From AP-15 sp963712825 (GTDB taxonomy: Bacteria; Pseudomonadota; Alphaproteobacteria; ATCC43930; CGMCC-115725), in NCBI GenBank assembly GCA_963712825.1, contig CAVQJP010000008.1:1-64000 (forward strand): 64,000 nt of DNA, written 5' to 3'. Below, one piece after another: positions 52,438-61,489 of this stretch. The number at the start of each line of letters is the position of its first letter. Within the stretch, counting starts at the first letter, position 1. The notes below the pieces were generated by a model. The model was not told the origin of the DNA, did no database searches, and saw only the letters and a program-made list of their open reading frames with translations. The translations under genes and the position numbers were made by a program.

Positions 52438-53523
52438 ATGAGCATGCTCCACGTCTTTACCGCAAGGTTCAATCCGCTCCAATGGCGCCGGCCGCACCAG
52501 CACTTTGTCGACTGGGCGCATCACATGCGCGAGCTCGGCGCCGAGGTGACCGTGATCGAATGCGCCTACGGCGAAACACCGTTCGAGTGCGCAATCCCAG
52601 GTGTCGTAAATCATATCGGGGTTCGCGCCGACAGCTGGGCGTGGACGAAGGAATGTCTGCTCAATATCGGCATCCAGCGCCACCCGGACGCCAAATATAT
52701 CTGCTGGTCGGACAGCGACGTCTTCCCACGCCGCCGCGATTGGGCCAAAGAAACCGTGGCCGCGCTGCAGCATTATCGAGTAGTGCAGCCGTGGCGCGAC
52801 TGCTATGATCTCGGCCCCAATGATTCGCACCAGGATCACTGGCGCTCATTCTGCCACCAATACGTGCACGGGCACCCGATCGTTGTCGGGGAGGGCGAGG
52901 ATTTTCACAAATTCTGGATGGGCGGCGGCGGTCAGCACCATTATCCGCATCCCGGCTATGTATGGGCGATCAGGCGCGACACGCTGAACTTGATCGGCGG
53001 GCTGTTCGAGTATGGCGGCATGGGTGCCGCCGATCACCATCAAGCGGTGGCGATGCTTGGCATGGTAAGCAGGTCTTTCCCGCGCGGCGTATCGCCGACC
53101 TACAAGACGATGCTGGAGGCATGGCAGCGCCGCGCCAGGCACGCCATCAACGGCCGTATCGGCTATGTGGACGGGACGATCGAGCATCGATTCCACGGGG
53201 CCAAGGTTAATCGGCAGTATTGGGACCGCTGGCAAATGTTCCTGCGCCACGGCTTCGATCCGCTCACCGATTTGAAGCGCAACACCTGGGGCGTTCTCGA
53301 ATTCGCCGGCAACAAGCCGGAGCTCGAGCACGAATGGGACCAGTATCTGCGCTCGCGGCGGGAGGATGACAATTCCGTGCCGCAGACGTTTCGGCCGCCG
53401 GAGCGGCACCATCACCCGCGACCGCTGCCCCCGGTCCCTCCCGTTTCGCATCCGCGGCCATGCCCGGAGCCGCCTTCGCGGCCGCGTCCTGGCGAACCGC
53501 GGCAGCCGGGGACCGGCAGATGA
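52438..53523 (+). CDS. Glycosyltransferase encoded inside the tail gene cluster
   Basis: 361 residues. GT-A-like: N-terminal MLHVFTARFNPLQWRRPHQHFVDWAHHMRELGAEVTVIECAYG, then YICWSDSDVFPRRRDW with the metal-binding Asp-x-Asp, and PGYVWAIRRDTLNLIGGLFEYGGMGAADHH, resembling the acceptor region of GT2 or related enzymes. The last 50 residues are Pro/Arg/His-rich and look disordered. It stands between the tail terminator and major tail protein and is coupled to the next gene (ATGA). It could modify virion proteins or the host surface; neither can be decided from sequence. Confidence 0.7.
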   Translation: MSMLHVFTARFNPLQWRRPHQHFVDWAHHMRELGAEVTVIECAYGETPFECAIPGVVNHIGVRADSWAWTKECLLNIGIQRHPDAKYICWSDSDVFPRRRDWAKETVAALQHYRVVQPWRDCYDLGPNDSHQDHWRSFCHQYVHGHPIVVGEGEDFHKFWMGGGGQHHYPHPGYVWAIRRDTLNLIGGLFEYGGMGAADHHQAVAMLGMVSRSFPRGVSPTYKTMLEAWQRRARHAINGRIGYVDGTIEHRFHGAKVNRQYWDRWQMFLRHGFDPLTDLKRNTWGVLEFAGNKPELEHEWDQYLRSRREDDNSVPQTFRPPERHHHPRPLPPVPPVSHPRPCPEPPSRPRPGEPRQPGTGR

Positions 53524-53774
53524 AGGGAGGCGGCGACGTGCGCGACGACCGCAAAACGACAGCCGCGCCGGTTCCCCTCGAGGAACGGGCGGATGGCCGG
53601 CTCGATGCGTTGGTCGAGGGCTGGTGGGCCGATCATTTTCCGGGCTCGGCTGTCGCTCGCGACACCGCGGCTTGGAATGTGGCGCATGCCGCCAAAGAGA
53701 GGCTGAAGCGGTTGCTGCAGGCCGAGGCTCGACCGGGTGTGTGCGCAGACAAAGATTTGCAAGGGAGTATCTGA
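53520..53774 (+). CDS. Small phage protein of unknown function
   Basis: 84 residues from the ATG overlapping the glycosyltransferase stop; GTG at 53538, with GGAGG 7 bases upstream, is an alternative that would give 78 residues. Helical, charged: ADGRLDALVEGWWADHFPGSAVARDTAAWNVAHAAKERLKRLL. Not recognised. Ends just before the major tail protein gene. Confidence 0.5.
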   Translation: MKGGGDVRDDRKTTAAPVPLEERADGRLDALVEGWWADHFPGSAVARDTAAWNVAHAAKERLKRLLQAEARPGVCADKDLQGSI

Positions 53775-53775
53775 C

Positions 53776-54522
53776 ATGCAGCTCAGTTTCGGCTCGGGCG
53801 CGCTGTGGGGCGAGCGCACCGACGTGACCGGCTCGGGGGTCGGCCCGCGCCAGTTCGGCGTGCTCCAGGACATCCAGATCGATTTCGACTGGACCGACAA
53901 GGAGCTCTACGGACAGCTCCAGTTTCCGGTGGCGATCGCCCGCGGCCAAGGCAAAATCACCGGCAAAGCCAAGTTCGCCCAAATCCTTGGCCTGCTGTAT
54001 TCCGATATTTTCTTCGGGCTGACACCAGCGACCGGACAGTTTGCCGTATCGCAACTCGAAGCCGCCGCGGTGCCGGCGGTAACACCCTATACGGTGAGCG
54101 TAGCCAATGCGGCGAGCTTCAATGACGACCTCGGCGTCGTCTATGCCGGGAACGGCAAGCGGTTCAACCGTGTCACCACACCTTCGGCAGCGGGCCAGTA
54201 CTCGGTCAATTTTGCCAGCGGCATCTACACCTTCGCGGCGGCCGATGCGAACGCCGCAGTGCTGATATCCTACACCTACGGCATCACGACCTCGGGCAGC
54301 AAGCTTACCCTTACCAATCAGCTGATGGGCACGACGCCGACTTTCAAGGCGACATTCTACACGACGTACAGCGGGGCAGGGACGGCGCTGCGGCTCAATG
54401 CGTGCACCGCCAGCAAATTGTCGATGCCGACGAAAATCGATGATTGGACGATCAGCGAGCTCGATTTCAGCGCCTTTGCCGATGCGTCCGGCACGATTGG
54501 CTATCTGAGCACCGTCGAATGA
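53776..54522 (+). CDS. Major tail protein
   Basis: 248 residues. Position before the tail chaperone, size, beta-rich sequence and the MQLSFGSGALWGERTDVTGSGVGPRQFGVLQDIQIDFDWTDKELYGQ start match tail tube proteins of a siphovirus family common in alphaproteobacteria. Includes a small added domain near residues 95-175 (VTPYTVSVANAASFNDDLGVVYAGNGKRFNRV...), similar to Ig-like tube decorations. AAGGGAG precedes the ATG. Confidence 0.8.
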   Translation: MQLSFGSGALWGERTDVTGSGVGPRQFGVLQDIQIDFDWTDKELYGQLQFPVAIARGQGKITGKAKFAQILGLLYSDIFFGLTPATGQFAVSQLEAAAVPAVTPYTVSVANAASFNDDLGVVYAGNGKRFNRVTTPSAAGQYSVNFASGIYTFAAADANAAVLISYTYGITTSGSKLTLTNQLMGTTPTFKATFYTTYSGAGTALRLNACTASKLSMPTKIDDWTISELDFSAFADASGTIGYLSTVE

Positions 54523-54589
54523 TGCCGATCCGCCGAGTCATGCCGATCCGCGCGCGGCGCGCCTTCGTCGCTGACGGGAGACGCGGCTG

Positions 54590-54997
54590 ATGATTCCCGG
54601 AGTGAGGGTCGCAATGGGGGGCCGCGAATGGACGGTTCCGCCACTAACCTTGGGCCAGCTTCGTCGGCTGATGCCCAAAGTGCGGCAATTGACCGAGATC
54701 GGCGCGCAGATGGGCGAGTCGCAAATCGGGGTGCTGGTCGAGATCGTGGCCGCCGCCATGCAGCGTAATTATCCCGACGTGACCCCGGAGGCCGTGGAGG
54801 AACTGCTCGATCTCGGCAATGCCGGCACCGTGCTGAATGCTGTGCTGACCGGGTCGGGACTCAAATCTCAGGACTGCTTGCCGGGGGAAGCGGCAGCCCC
54901 CGGGGCGGACCCGGGGGCGCTGGCTTCGGTCCCGGCGACGGCTGGGGACATATTTACGGTCTCCTCGCCACCGCCTGCGGCTACAGCTATCCGGTAA
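54590..54997 (+). CDS. Tail assembly chaperone, zero-frame product (gpG-like)
   Basis: 135 residues. VAMGGREWTVPPLTLGQLRRLMPKVRQLTEIGAQMGESQIGVLVEIVAAAMQRNYPDVTPEAVEELLDLGNAGTVLNAVLTG is a typical tail-chaperone helical domain, lying between major tail and tape measure genes. The C-terminal 45 residues (Pro/Ala-rich) overlap a second open frame shifted by -1 that encodes the second chaperone domain. In lambda and many siphoviruses a programmed -1 slip makes a fused gpGT product. Confidence 0.8.
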   Translation: MIPGVRVAMGGREWTVPPLTLGQLRRLMPKVRQLTEIGAQMGESQIGVLVEIVAAAMQRNYPDVTPEAVEELLDLGNAGTVLNAVLTGSGLKSQDCLPGEAAAPGADPGALASVPATAGDIFTVSSPPPAATAIR

Positions 54998-55284
54998 TCG
55001 ATGCGATGACGCTCTTCGATGTCGAAGAGCTGACCCACTATTGGATCGAGCATCCGCCGCTGCATCTGATCGTCGCTGCCTATCTCGGTTTTGGCAAGAA
55101 TAAGCGCAAACGGGTGACGGCTGCGCGCATCCCTGCCGCTGCCGGGGCGGCCCCGGTTGGCGATGTCGGCAATCTTCTCGCTGAGCTCGGACCTGGATTT
55201 GGCAGCGGGGACGTGCATGCCGGTCTTGCTCCCGTCGTGCTCGACATGGCCGAATTGCGCCGCCGAACCAAACCGACCAGTTGA
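54886..55284 (+). CDS. Tail assembly chaperone, -1 frame extension (gpT-like)
   Basis: In the -1 frame the sequence is open across the end of the previous gene and on to 55284: GPGDGWGHIYGLLATACGYSYPVIDAMTLFDVEELTHYWIEHPPLHLIVAAYLGFGKNKRKR. There is no well-placed start; ATG 55006 would cut the conserved GHIYGLLATACGYS part, so expression by slippage is the better reading. A candidate slip site is the G-run before AA at 54883-54889 (codons GGG-GAA in zero frame). The start given is therefore only the approximate point of entry. The product would guide tape measure folding. Confidence 0.65.
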   Translation, partial: GSGSPRGGPGGAGFGPGDGWGHIYGLLATACGYSYPVIDAMTLFDVEELTHYWIEHPPLHLIVAAYLGFGKNKRKRVTAARIPAAAGAAPVGDVGNLLAELGPGFGSGDVHAGLAPVVLDMAELRRRTKPTS

Positions 55285-55363
55285 ACCCGGTAGCGGTTAG
55301 ACGGGCGACCGCGCGTTGCGGATACACGGGCGCCGCATGCGCCCTTTTTATTGAGAGGCTAGC

Positions 55364-56893
55364 GTGGCCGATCTTGAAACGAGCGTCGCGATCACCGCCC
55401 AGACCGACGATCTCCAATCGGGAATGGAGGCGGCGGCGGCTTCGGTCGGGACGGCAACCGGGGCAATGAAGGCGCAGTTCGCGGATCTCGGCACCGCAGC
55501 ACAGCAGGCGCAAGCCAACCTCAGCAACGCGACCGCTCAAATCGGATCGAGGATCGGTGCGTTGCAATCAAGAGCGGCCGATCTCGCGCGCTCGGTCGGG
55601 GGCGCGGTCGGCCAGGCCGGGAGCAGCGCCAATCCTGGCGGCCAGTTTCCTGGTATTTCAGTAACCCAAAGCGCCGGTAATGCGCAGGGAGGCGGCGGTT
55701 CGGCGAGCCGATTGCAGGCTTGGCGCGCAGAATTGCAAAGCCAACTCGGTGCCGAACAATCGTTTCATGCCGATTCCAAGGCCGAAGAGGTGGCCTTTTG
55801 GCAGGACAAGCTCGCCCTGACGGATGCCGGGTCAAAGGAGCAGCTGGCGGTCGAAAGCAACATTTACCAGCTCGAAAAGCAATTGGCGCTGCAGAACGAG
55901 CGCGACACCCTCGCATCGCTGAGTGCCGACGAAAAAGTGACCGATGCCGCCTATGCCCGGAAAAAGGCGGCGATCCAAGAGGAAGCCCAGCTCGGCAAAG
56001 TTTCAGCCACCGAGGAAATCGCACAGCTCAAGGAGCTACTCGATAGCGAATGGGCGCTCCAGCAGGATTATTACGCGAAAAAGCTGTCTGCTGCCGAAGG
56101 TGACGCCCAAACGCAGCAAAAACTGACCGATCAGGAAGAGCTCGCCTATCAGAAATACCTGACAGACAAGGACAAGCTCGACGCGCAGGCGGTCCAGAAC
56201 AGCCAAAAGCAGTGGGAGAGCCTGCTGCAGCCGGTGCAACGTGCCTTGGACACATCGGTCACCGGGATCATCATGGGGACCACGACAGTGCAGAAGGCTC
56301 TGTCCAATCTCGCGCAGTCGATCGTCGCCGAGTTCGTCAACTCCGCGGTCGGCAGCGTCTTCAGCAGCCTCGGCAAATTGCTCGGCGGCAGCCTGCTCGG
56401 GAGCGGTGGCGGGGGTGGCGGCGGCGACCAGGATTTCTGGGGTGGCGTGACCGGCGCCGGCGAGGACATCGTCGGTGGCGGTGTCTCGGCGGGGCTGTTC
56501 GGCTCGGGCGGCCTTTTGGGCGCCCTCGGGCTCGGCAGCCTGTTTTCCGGTGGCGGGCTCTTTGGCAGCTTGTTCAGCGGCATCGGATCCCTGTTTGCAT
56601 TCGAGCACGGCGGCATCGTGCCGTCAGCGCAGGGCGGTTGGATGGTGCCGTCGACCTCGCTCGCCATGCTGCATGCCAATGAGATGGTGCTCCCGGCCGA
56701 CATCAGCCAGGGCTTGCAGTCGATGATCGCCGGAGGCGGCGGCGCCGGATCTGCCGGCGGCGCCAATGTCATGTTCAACGTCTCGGCAATGGACAGCCAG
56801 TCGGTCGCAAAATTTTTCCAATCGAACGGCAGCGTTCTGGTCGCTGCGATCAATCGCGCCATGCGCAACGGATCGACGCTGCGGAGCACCTGA
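55364..56893 (+). CDS. Tail tape measure protein
   Basis: 509 residues, GTG start with GAGAGG upstream. N-terminal helical region, Gln/Ala-rich coiled coil (residues 60-320), a glycine-rich hydrophobic stretch (GGSLLGSGGGGGGGDQ...GLLGALGLGSLFSGGGLFGSLFSG), and C-terminal FEHGGIVPSAQGGWMVPSTSLAMLHANEMVLPADI, a common tape-measure ending. Tape length sets tail length: by the usual rule of about 0.15 nm per residue, a tail near 75 nm. Short for a siphovirus; GTA-like. Confidence 0.85.
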   Translation: MADLETSVAITAQTDDLQSGMEAAAASVGTATGAMKAQFADLGTAAQQAQANLSNATAQIGSRIGALQSRAADLARSVGGAVGQAGSSANPGGQFPGISVTQSAGNAQGGGGSASRLQAWRAELQSQLGAEQSFHADSKAEEVAFWQDKLALTDAGSKEQLAVESNIYQLEKQLALQNERDTLASLSADEKVTDAAYARKKAAIQEEAQLGKVSATEEIAQLKELLDSEWALQQDYYAKKLSAAEGDAQTQQKLTDQEELAYQKYLTDKDKLDAQAVQNSQKQWESLLQPVQRALDTSVTGIIMGTTTVQKALSNLAQSIVAEFVNSAVGSVFSSLGKLLGGSLLGSGGGGGGGDQDFWGGVTGAGEDIVGGGVSAGLFGSGGLLGALGLGSLFSGGGLFGSLFSGIGSLFAFEHGGIVPSAQGGWMVPSTSLAMLHANEMVLPADISQGLQSMIAGGGGAGSAGGANVMFNVSAMDSQSVAKFFQSNGSVLVAAINRAMRNGSTLRST

Positions 56894-57513
56894 TGGCACT
56901 GGTTTTTCCGACTCTGCCGGGGCTTGCCTGGAGCGTCACCAAGGCGCCCACCTTTCAGACCCGGATTCAGCGCGCAGTTTCGGGCCGCGAATTGCGCGCA
57001 TTGGACTATCCCTATCCGCTTTGGCAATTCACGTTGGTCTTCGCCTTTCTGCGCGACAACCCGGCCGCCGGTTTTGACGAACTGCGCACCCTGATGGGAT
57101 TTTACCTGTCATGCCAGGGCGCCTTTGGCAGTTTTCTGTTCCAGGACCCGAGCGACAACCAAGTCGCCGGGCAGTACGTCGCCGAGGGTGACTCCAGCAC
57201 CTCCGTGTTTCAGCTGCAGCGCTCGATGGGCACGAGCTTGCCGGGCGGGGGCTTTGCCGAGCCGATCGTCGCGCCCAATGCGGTCGGCGCTGTCTATTTC
57301 GACGGCGTCATCCAAGACGCCGCGGGCTACAGCGTCAACCCGAACACCGGCCTTGTCACGTTCGACACGCCGCCCAGCACGGGCCTCATGATAACCGCCG
57401 ACTTTTCCTATTGGTTTCGCTGCCGCTTTGTCGACGACAGCTACGATTACGAGAATTTCATGTATCGGTTGTGGCAGCTCAAAAAATTGAGCTTTATTTC
57501 GGTGCGCTCGTGA
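56893..57513 (+). CDS. DUF2460 distal tail protein (RcGTA gp12-like)
   Basis: 206 residues. FPTLPGLAWSVTKAPTFQTRIQRAVSGRELRALDYPYPLWQFTLVFAFLR is the hallmark start of DUF2460, found in GTA and related tails; the C-terminal part ends with FRCRFVDDSYDYENFMYRLWQLKKLSFISVR. The protein forms the distal tail ring. Overlaps tape measure (tgATG) and the next gene (GTGA). Confidence 0.92.
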   Translation: MALVFPTLPGLAWSVTKAPTFQTRIQRAVSGRELRALDYPYPLWQFTLVFAFLRDNPAAGFDELRTLMGFYLSCQGAFGSFLFQDPSDNQVAGQYVAEGDSSTSVFQLQRSMGTSLPGGGFAEPIVAPNAVGAVYFDGVIQDAAGYSVNPNTGLVTFDTPPSTGLMITADFSYWFRCRFVDDSYDYENFMYRLWQLKKLSFISVRS

Positions 57514-58364
57514 AACCTGCGTCGCCGGCGCTGATCGCGCTGTTGAATACCGGCATCCAGTTTACCATGGCCGACCTTTACACCTTTACCCTGGCCGGCG
57601 GCTCCGTGCTGCGCTATTCGTCGGCGCCGACCGCACTCGTCGCCAATGGCTTCTCCTTTGCCCTCGGGCCCAAATTCGAGCGCTCGAAAACCAAGACTGT
57701 GATCGGCACGCAAGTCGACGAGCTCGACATCAAAATCTACCCCGAGACGACGGATTTGATAGGCACCACTCCGTGGCTTCAGGCCGCCTGGCAGGGCCAG
57801 CTGGACGGTGCGTTATTGCAGCTCGAACGCGCCTTTATGCCGACTTACCGCGACACCAGCCCGGGAACGGTGATCTTGTTCGCCGGCCGGGTTTCCGATA
57901 TCGACTGCAGCCGCACCGGTATCGACATGAAATGCCGATCGCATCTGGAGTTGCTGAACATTCAGATGCCGCGGCGGCTCTGGCAGACCTCGTGCACTCA
58001 CGTCTTCGGCGACGCTATGTGCCAGTTCGACCGGTCCAGCTTGCAGGCGAGCTTTGCCTGTCTTGCCGGTTCGACCGAGACGCAGATCGTCAGCACCGTC
58101 AATCCGACGCCGCAAGGGCTTTATGCCCAGGGCACGGTCACTGCGCTCAGCGGCGCCAATGCCGGCGACAGCCGGACCATAGCGGCCATGAGCAATGGCA
58201 CGGTGACGGTAAAGCTCGCATTCCTGTCGCCTCCAGCGACCGGCGACCAGTTCCAGCTGCTGCCCGGTTGCGACCGCACAATCGCGACCTGCACCAACGT
58301 CTTCAACAACGCGGTCCATTTCGGTGGGTTTCCGTACGTCCCGACCCCGGAAACCGCGGTATGA
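57510..58364 (+). CDS. DUF2163 / phage BR0599 tail protein (RcGTA gp13-like)
   Basis: 284 residues. ALIALLNTGIQFTMADLYTFTLAGGSVLRYSSAP and a C-terminal Cys-rich part (RRLWQTSCTHVFGDAMCQFDRSSLQASFACLAG...LLPGCDRTIATCTNVFNNAVHFGGFPYVP) are the two halves of the DUF2163-BR0599 family. In GTAs this hub protein binds an iron-sulfur cluster through such Cys. GTG start, coupled to both neighbours. Confidence 0.92.
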   Translation: MKPASPALIALLNTGIQFTMADLYTFTLAGGSVLRYSSAPTALVANGFSFALGPKFERSKTKTVIGTQVDELDIKIYPETTDLIGTTPWLQAAWQGQLDGALLQLERAFMPTYRDTSPGTVILFAGRVSDIDCSRTGIDMKCRSHLELLNIQMPRRLWQTSCTHVFGDAMCQFDRSSLQASFACLAGSTETQIVSTVNPTPQGLYAQGTVTALSGANAGDSRTIAAMSNGTVTVKLAFLSPPATGDQFQLLPGCDRTIATCTNVFNNAVHFGGFPYVPTPETAV

Positions 58365-58792
58365 CCGATCCGCGGCGCGCGGCCGTGCTTGTCGAGGCGG
58401 CGAGCTGGCTGCGCACGCCCTATCACCATATGGGACGGGTCAAAGGTGGTGGGACCGACTGCCTGATGCTGCTCGCCGAGGTTTATGAGGCGGCTGGCGT
58501 CATTCCGCATGTCGACATTCCGTTTTACCCCCCGGACTGGCATCTGCATCGCGGTGCGGAACGCTATCTCGACGGTTTGACGCGATACGCGCGCGAGATC
58601 AGCGCGCCTCCAAGCGCAGGCGATGCGGTGCTGTTCAAATTCGGCCGCTGCTTTGCGCATGGGGCGATCGTAGTAGCCTGGCCCAGGCTGATCCACGCCT
58701 GGCACAACGCCGGCGTTGTCTACGCCGATGCCGGCCAAGGACAGCTCGCCCGCCGCGCCGTCCGGTTTTTCTGCCCTTTTTCCGACCTCTGA
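58361..58792 (+). CDS. NlpC/P60-type tail peptidase (RcGTA gp14-like)
   Basis: 143 residues. Cys in KGGGTDCLMLLAEVYEAAG and His in CFAHGAIVVAWPRLIHAWHNAGVV give the Cys-His pair of NlpC/P60 peptidoglycan hydrolases. In GTAs and siphoviruses this domain belongs to the tail tip and opens the cell wall for DNA entry. Overlaps the previous gene by 4 bases. Confidence 0.92.
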   Translation: MTDPRRAAVLVEAASWLRTPYHHMGRVKGGGTDCLMLLAEVYEAAGVIPHVDIPFYPPDWHLHRGAERYLDGLTRYAREISAPPSAGDAVLFKFGRCFAHGAIVVAWPRLIHAWHNAGVVYADAGQGQLARRAVRFFCPFSDL

Positions 58793-58813
58793 AATCTGAC
58801 TTGGGGCTGTTGA

Positions 58814-61489
58814 ATGACCGGCATTGTCGGCGGCGGCGCGAACGCCAAGCAGAAGACGGCGATCGGCTCGCTGCAATTCCAGACCTCGCAAAAGGGCGGG
58901 GTAATCCCGCTTGTCTACGGCACCACCCGTCTGTCTCCCAACCTGATCGACTACGACGATTTTACCGCAACTCCGGCGAGCTCCGGCGTCAAAGGCAAAG
59001 GCGGCGGCGGCGGCAAATCGGGCAGCCAGCAATACAATTACAGCGCTTCGGTGATTGTCGGCGTCTGCCAGGGACCCGTCGCAGCCTTCGGCACGGTGTG
59101 GTGGAACAAGAATACCGGGCCGCTGAGCGGCATGCTCGGAGTGTCTACGATCAACCTCGGCGCCGACGCTCAGGCGGCCGATCCGTTCTGGGTCACCAAT
59201 CACCCGGCAAAGGCGCTCGGCTATTCCGGCACTGCCAATGTCACGCTCGATAACTATCAGCTCGGCACGACCGCCAGTCTGCCCAATTTCTCATTTGAGG
59301 TGATCGGCATCGAGTCCGCCAGCGGCGTCAATGGCTTTGATGCCAACCCGGCGGCGGTCATCGGCGATTTCCTAATCAACCCGCGCTATGGCGCCGGCTT
59401 CCCCGCCGCCAATCTCGACAGCCTGACGAGCTATTCCGACTATTGCGCCGCAGCCGGACTGTTTCTGTCGCCGCTCCTCGACACCCAGCAGGAGGCACAG
59501 CAAGCGCTGAGCGACATTGCCAAGATCACCAACAGCGCGATCGTCTGGTCGGGCGCGCTGCTGAAGATTATTCCCTATGGCGACCAGGCGCTGAGCGCGA
59601 CCTACACCCTGGTCTCGCTGACCGGGGCGATTGTCGCCGGCGACATCTTGAGCCTGACCTTTACGATCGCCGCGATGCCGGGCGCACCGGTCACGGTCGA
59701 TTACAGCGCCACAACCGCCGACCAGACTTCCTACACCAGCGCCGCTGCCGGGCTCGCACAGCAGGTCGCCGGGAATGGCACGCTCAGCGGCTACGGCATC
59801 TTTGCGTCGTGCTCGGTCAATTCACTGATCATTGTCGCGCAGCAGGGTGCCGCCTCGATCGTCGGCAGCGCGAGCGGCGCCGAGACGATCACAGTTGGGC
59901 CGACGAGCGCACCTTATACCTTCACGCCCAACACCACCGTTCTCTACACCCTCGGCGAGGATGATTTCATCGTCCAGGAATCAAGCGTCGGCACCAATCT
60001 CGGCGTGAACCCGGGCGGACCGGCGCTGCGCCAAGGCGCGGGGCCGATCACCGGAGGCTTCACCGACGATCCGGTCCACATTGTGCGCTCGACCCCGGCC
60101 GACGCCAACAACATGATTGAAGTCCAGTGCCTGGATCGGTCGAACAGCTACAACACGACGATTGTCGAAGTATTCGACCAGGCCTCGATCGACCTTTACG
60201 GCGTGCGCCGCGATACTTCCCTTAAGGGTAACGCAATCGTCGATCCGACCTACACCGGGCCGATCGCGGCCCAGCTGCTGCTGCAGCGCAGCCTGTATTT
60301 CCGTAACACCTACACATTTCAACTCGGCTGGAAATACTGCCTGATCGAGCCGATGGACTTGGTCGAGATCACCGATATGCGGCTCGGCGCCACGGCGCTG
60401 ACCGTGCGCGTCACGGCGGTCGAAGAGGACGACGAGGGTACGCTTTCGATCACGGCCGAGGACTTCTTCGGCGGCTATTCGACCGCCGTGCTCTATCCAA
60501 AACAGGGAGCGGCAGGCTATGTGCCGAACTACAATTCGGCGCCCACCGATGTCAATCCGCCGCTGATTTTCGAACCCCCGGCGGGCCTGCTGTCAGGCGA
60601 TCTCGAAATCTGGGTAGGCCTGTCCGGCGGCGGGAACTGGGGTTCGGCCCAGGTCTGGATTTCGAGCGACGGCAGCTCCTATGCGCTCGCGGGGACGGTC
60701 GACGGGCCGGCGACCCAGGGCGTGCTGACAGCCGACCTGCCGGCGCACGCCTCACCCGATACCGTCGATACCGTCGCGGTCGACCTCACCGAAAGCCGCG
60801 GCGTTTTGATGTCGGTGTCCGCAACCGACGCGCAAAATCTCGTGACGTTAAGCTATGTCGGCGGCGAGCTGCTCGCCTATGAAACCGCAAGCCTGACCGG
60901 GAGCTCTCATTACGATCTGACGACGCTGTACCGCGGCGCCTATGGCTCGGCGATCACCGACCATCCGGCCGGATCACAATACGCCTTGCTGAACAAAGCG
61001 ATCGGGCATTTCCCCTATCCTGCGAATCTGGTCGGCCAGACGATTTATCTGAAATTCGTGTCGCTCAACATCGTCAACGGCGGTGTTCAGGATCTGTCAT
61101 CGGTGCCGGTCTATACCTACACAATTACCGGCGCGGGTCAGGCGACCGTCACCGTTGTCACCGGCACATTCCTCAACGGCAAACCGACCGCTGGTCTGGT
61201 TCTGCAGCGCTATGTGTTTGCCACTGCGGTGACGTTTCCGGCCGGACTGGCAGGCAGCCAAGGCACCGCCGGGACAGCGGCGACCAGCACCGCAACTTTC
61301 GAGATACAAAAAAACGGGGCGAATGTCGGCGGGATGGTGTTCGCTCCGTCGGCTACAAGGGCAAGCTTCACGATGCCGGTCGCGACAACTTTCAATGCAG
61401 GTGACGTCATGACTTTAGCTGCGCCGGCGACGCCGGATACGTCGCTGGCCAATTTGGCGTGGACCTTTATGGGAGCAATGGGAGCGTGA
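58814..61489 (+). CDS. Tail tip / host-specificity protein (gpJ or RcGTA gp15-like)
   Basis: 891 residues. N-terminus GSLQFQTSQKGGVIPLVYGTTRLSPNLIDYDDF is typical for the tail-hub J family; NPAAVIGDFLINPRYGAGFPAANLDSLTSYSDYCAAAGLFLSPLLDTQQEAQQALSDIAKITNSAIVWSGALLKIIPYGD is its conserved core, and FEPPAGLLSGDLEIWVGLSGGGNWGSAQVWISSDG continues as in GTA gp15. Shorter than RcGTA gp15 (about 1300 residues), with no TIM-barrel glycosidase region seen. Residues about 770-890 are a fibronectin-like tail. Start 22 bases after the peptidase gene. Confidence 0.88.
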   Translation: MTGIVGGGANAKQKTAIGSLQFQTSQKGGVIPLVYGTTRLSPNLIDYDDFTATPASSGVKGKGGGGGKSGSQQYNYSASVIVGVCQGPVAAFGTVWWNKNTGPLSGMLGVSTINLGADAQAADPFWVTNHPAKALGYSGTANVTLDNYQLGTTASLPNFSFEVIGIESASGVNGFDANPAAVIGDFLINPRYGAGFPAANLDSLTSYSDYCAAAGLFLSPLLDTQQEAQQALSDIAKITNSAIVWSGALLKIIPYGDQALSATYTLVSLTGAIVAGDILSLTFTIAAMPGAPVTVDYSATTADQTSYTSAAAGLAQQVAGNGTLSGYGIFASCSVNSLIIVAQQGAASIVGSASGAETITVGPTSAPYTFTPNTTVLYTLGEDDFIVQESSVGTNLGVNPGGPALRQGAGPITGGFTDDPVHIVRSTPADANNMIEVQCLDRSNSYNTTIVEVFDQASIDLYGVRRDTSLKGNAIVDPTYTGPIAAQLLLQRSLYFRNTYTFQLGWKYCLIEPMDLVEITDMRLGATALTVRVTAVEEDDEGTLSITAEDFFGGYSTAVLYPKQGAAGYVPNYNSAPTDVNPPLIFEPPAGLLSGDLEIWVGLSGGGNWGSAQVWISSDGSSYALAGTVDGPATQGVLTADLPAHASPDTVDTVAVDLTESRGVLMSVSATDAQNLVTLSYVGGELLAYETASLTGSSHYDLTTLYRGAYGSAITDHPAGSQYALLNKAIGHFPYPANLVGQTIYLKFVSLNIVNGGVQDLSSVPVYTYTITGAGQATVTVVTGTFLNGKPTAGLVLQRYVFATAVTFPAGLAGSQGTAGTAATSTATFEIQKNGANVGGMVFAPSATRASFTMPVATTFNAGDVMTLAAPATPDTSLANLAWTFMGAMGA

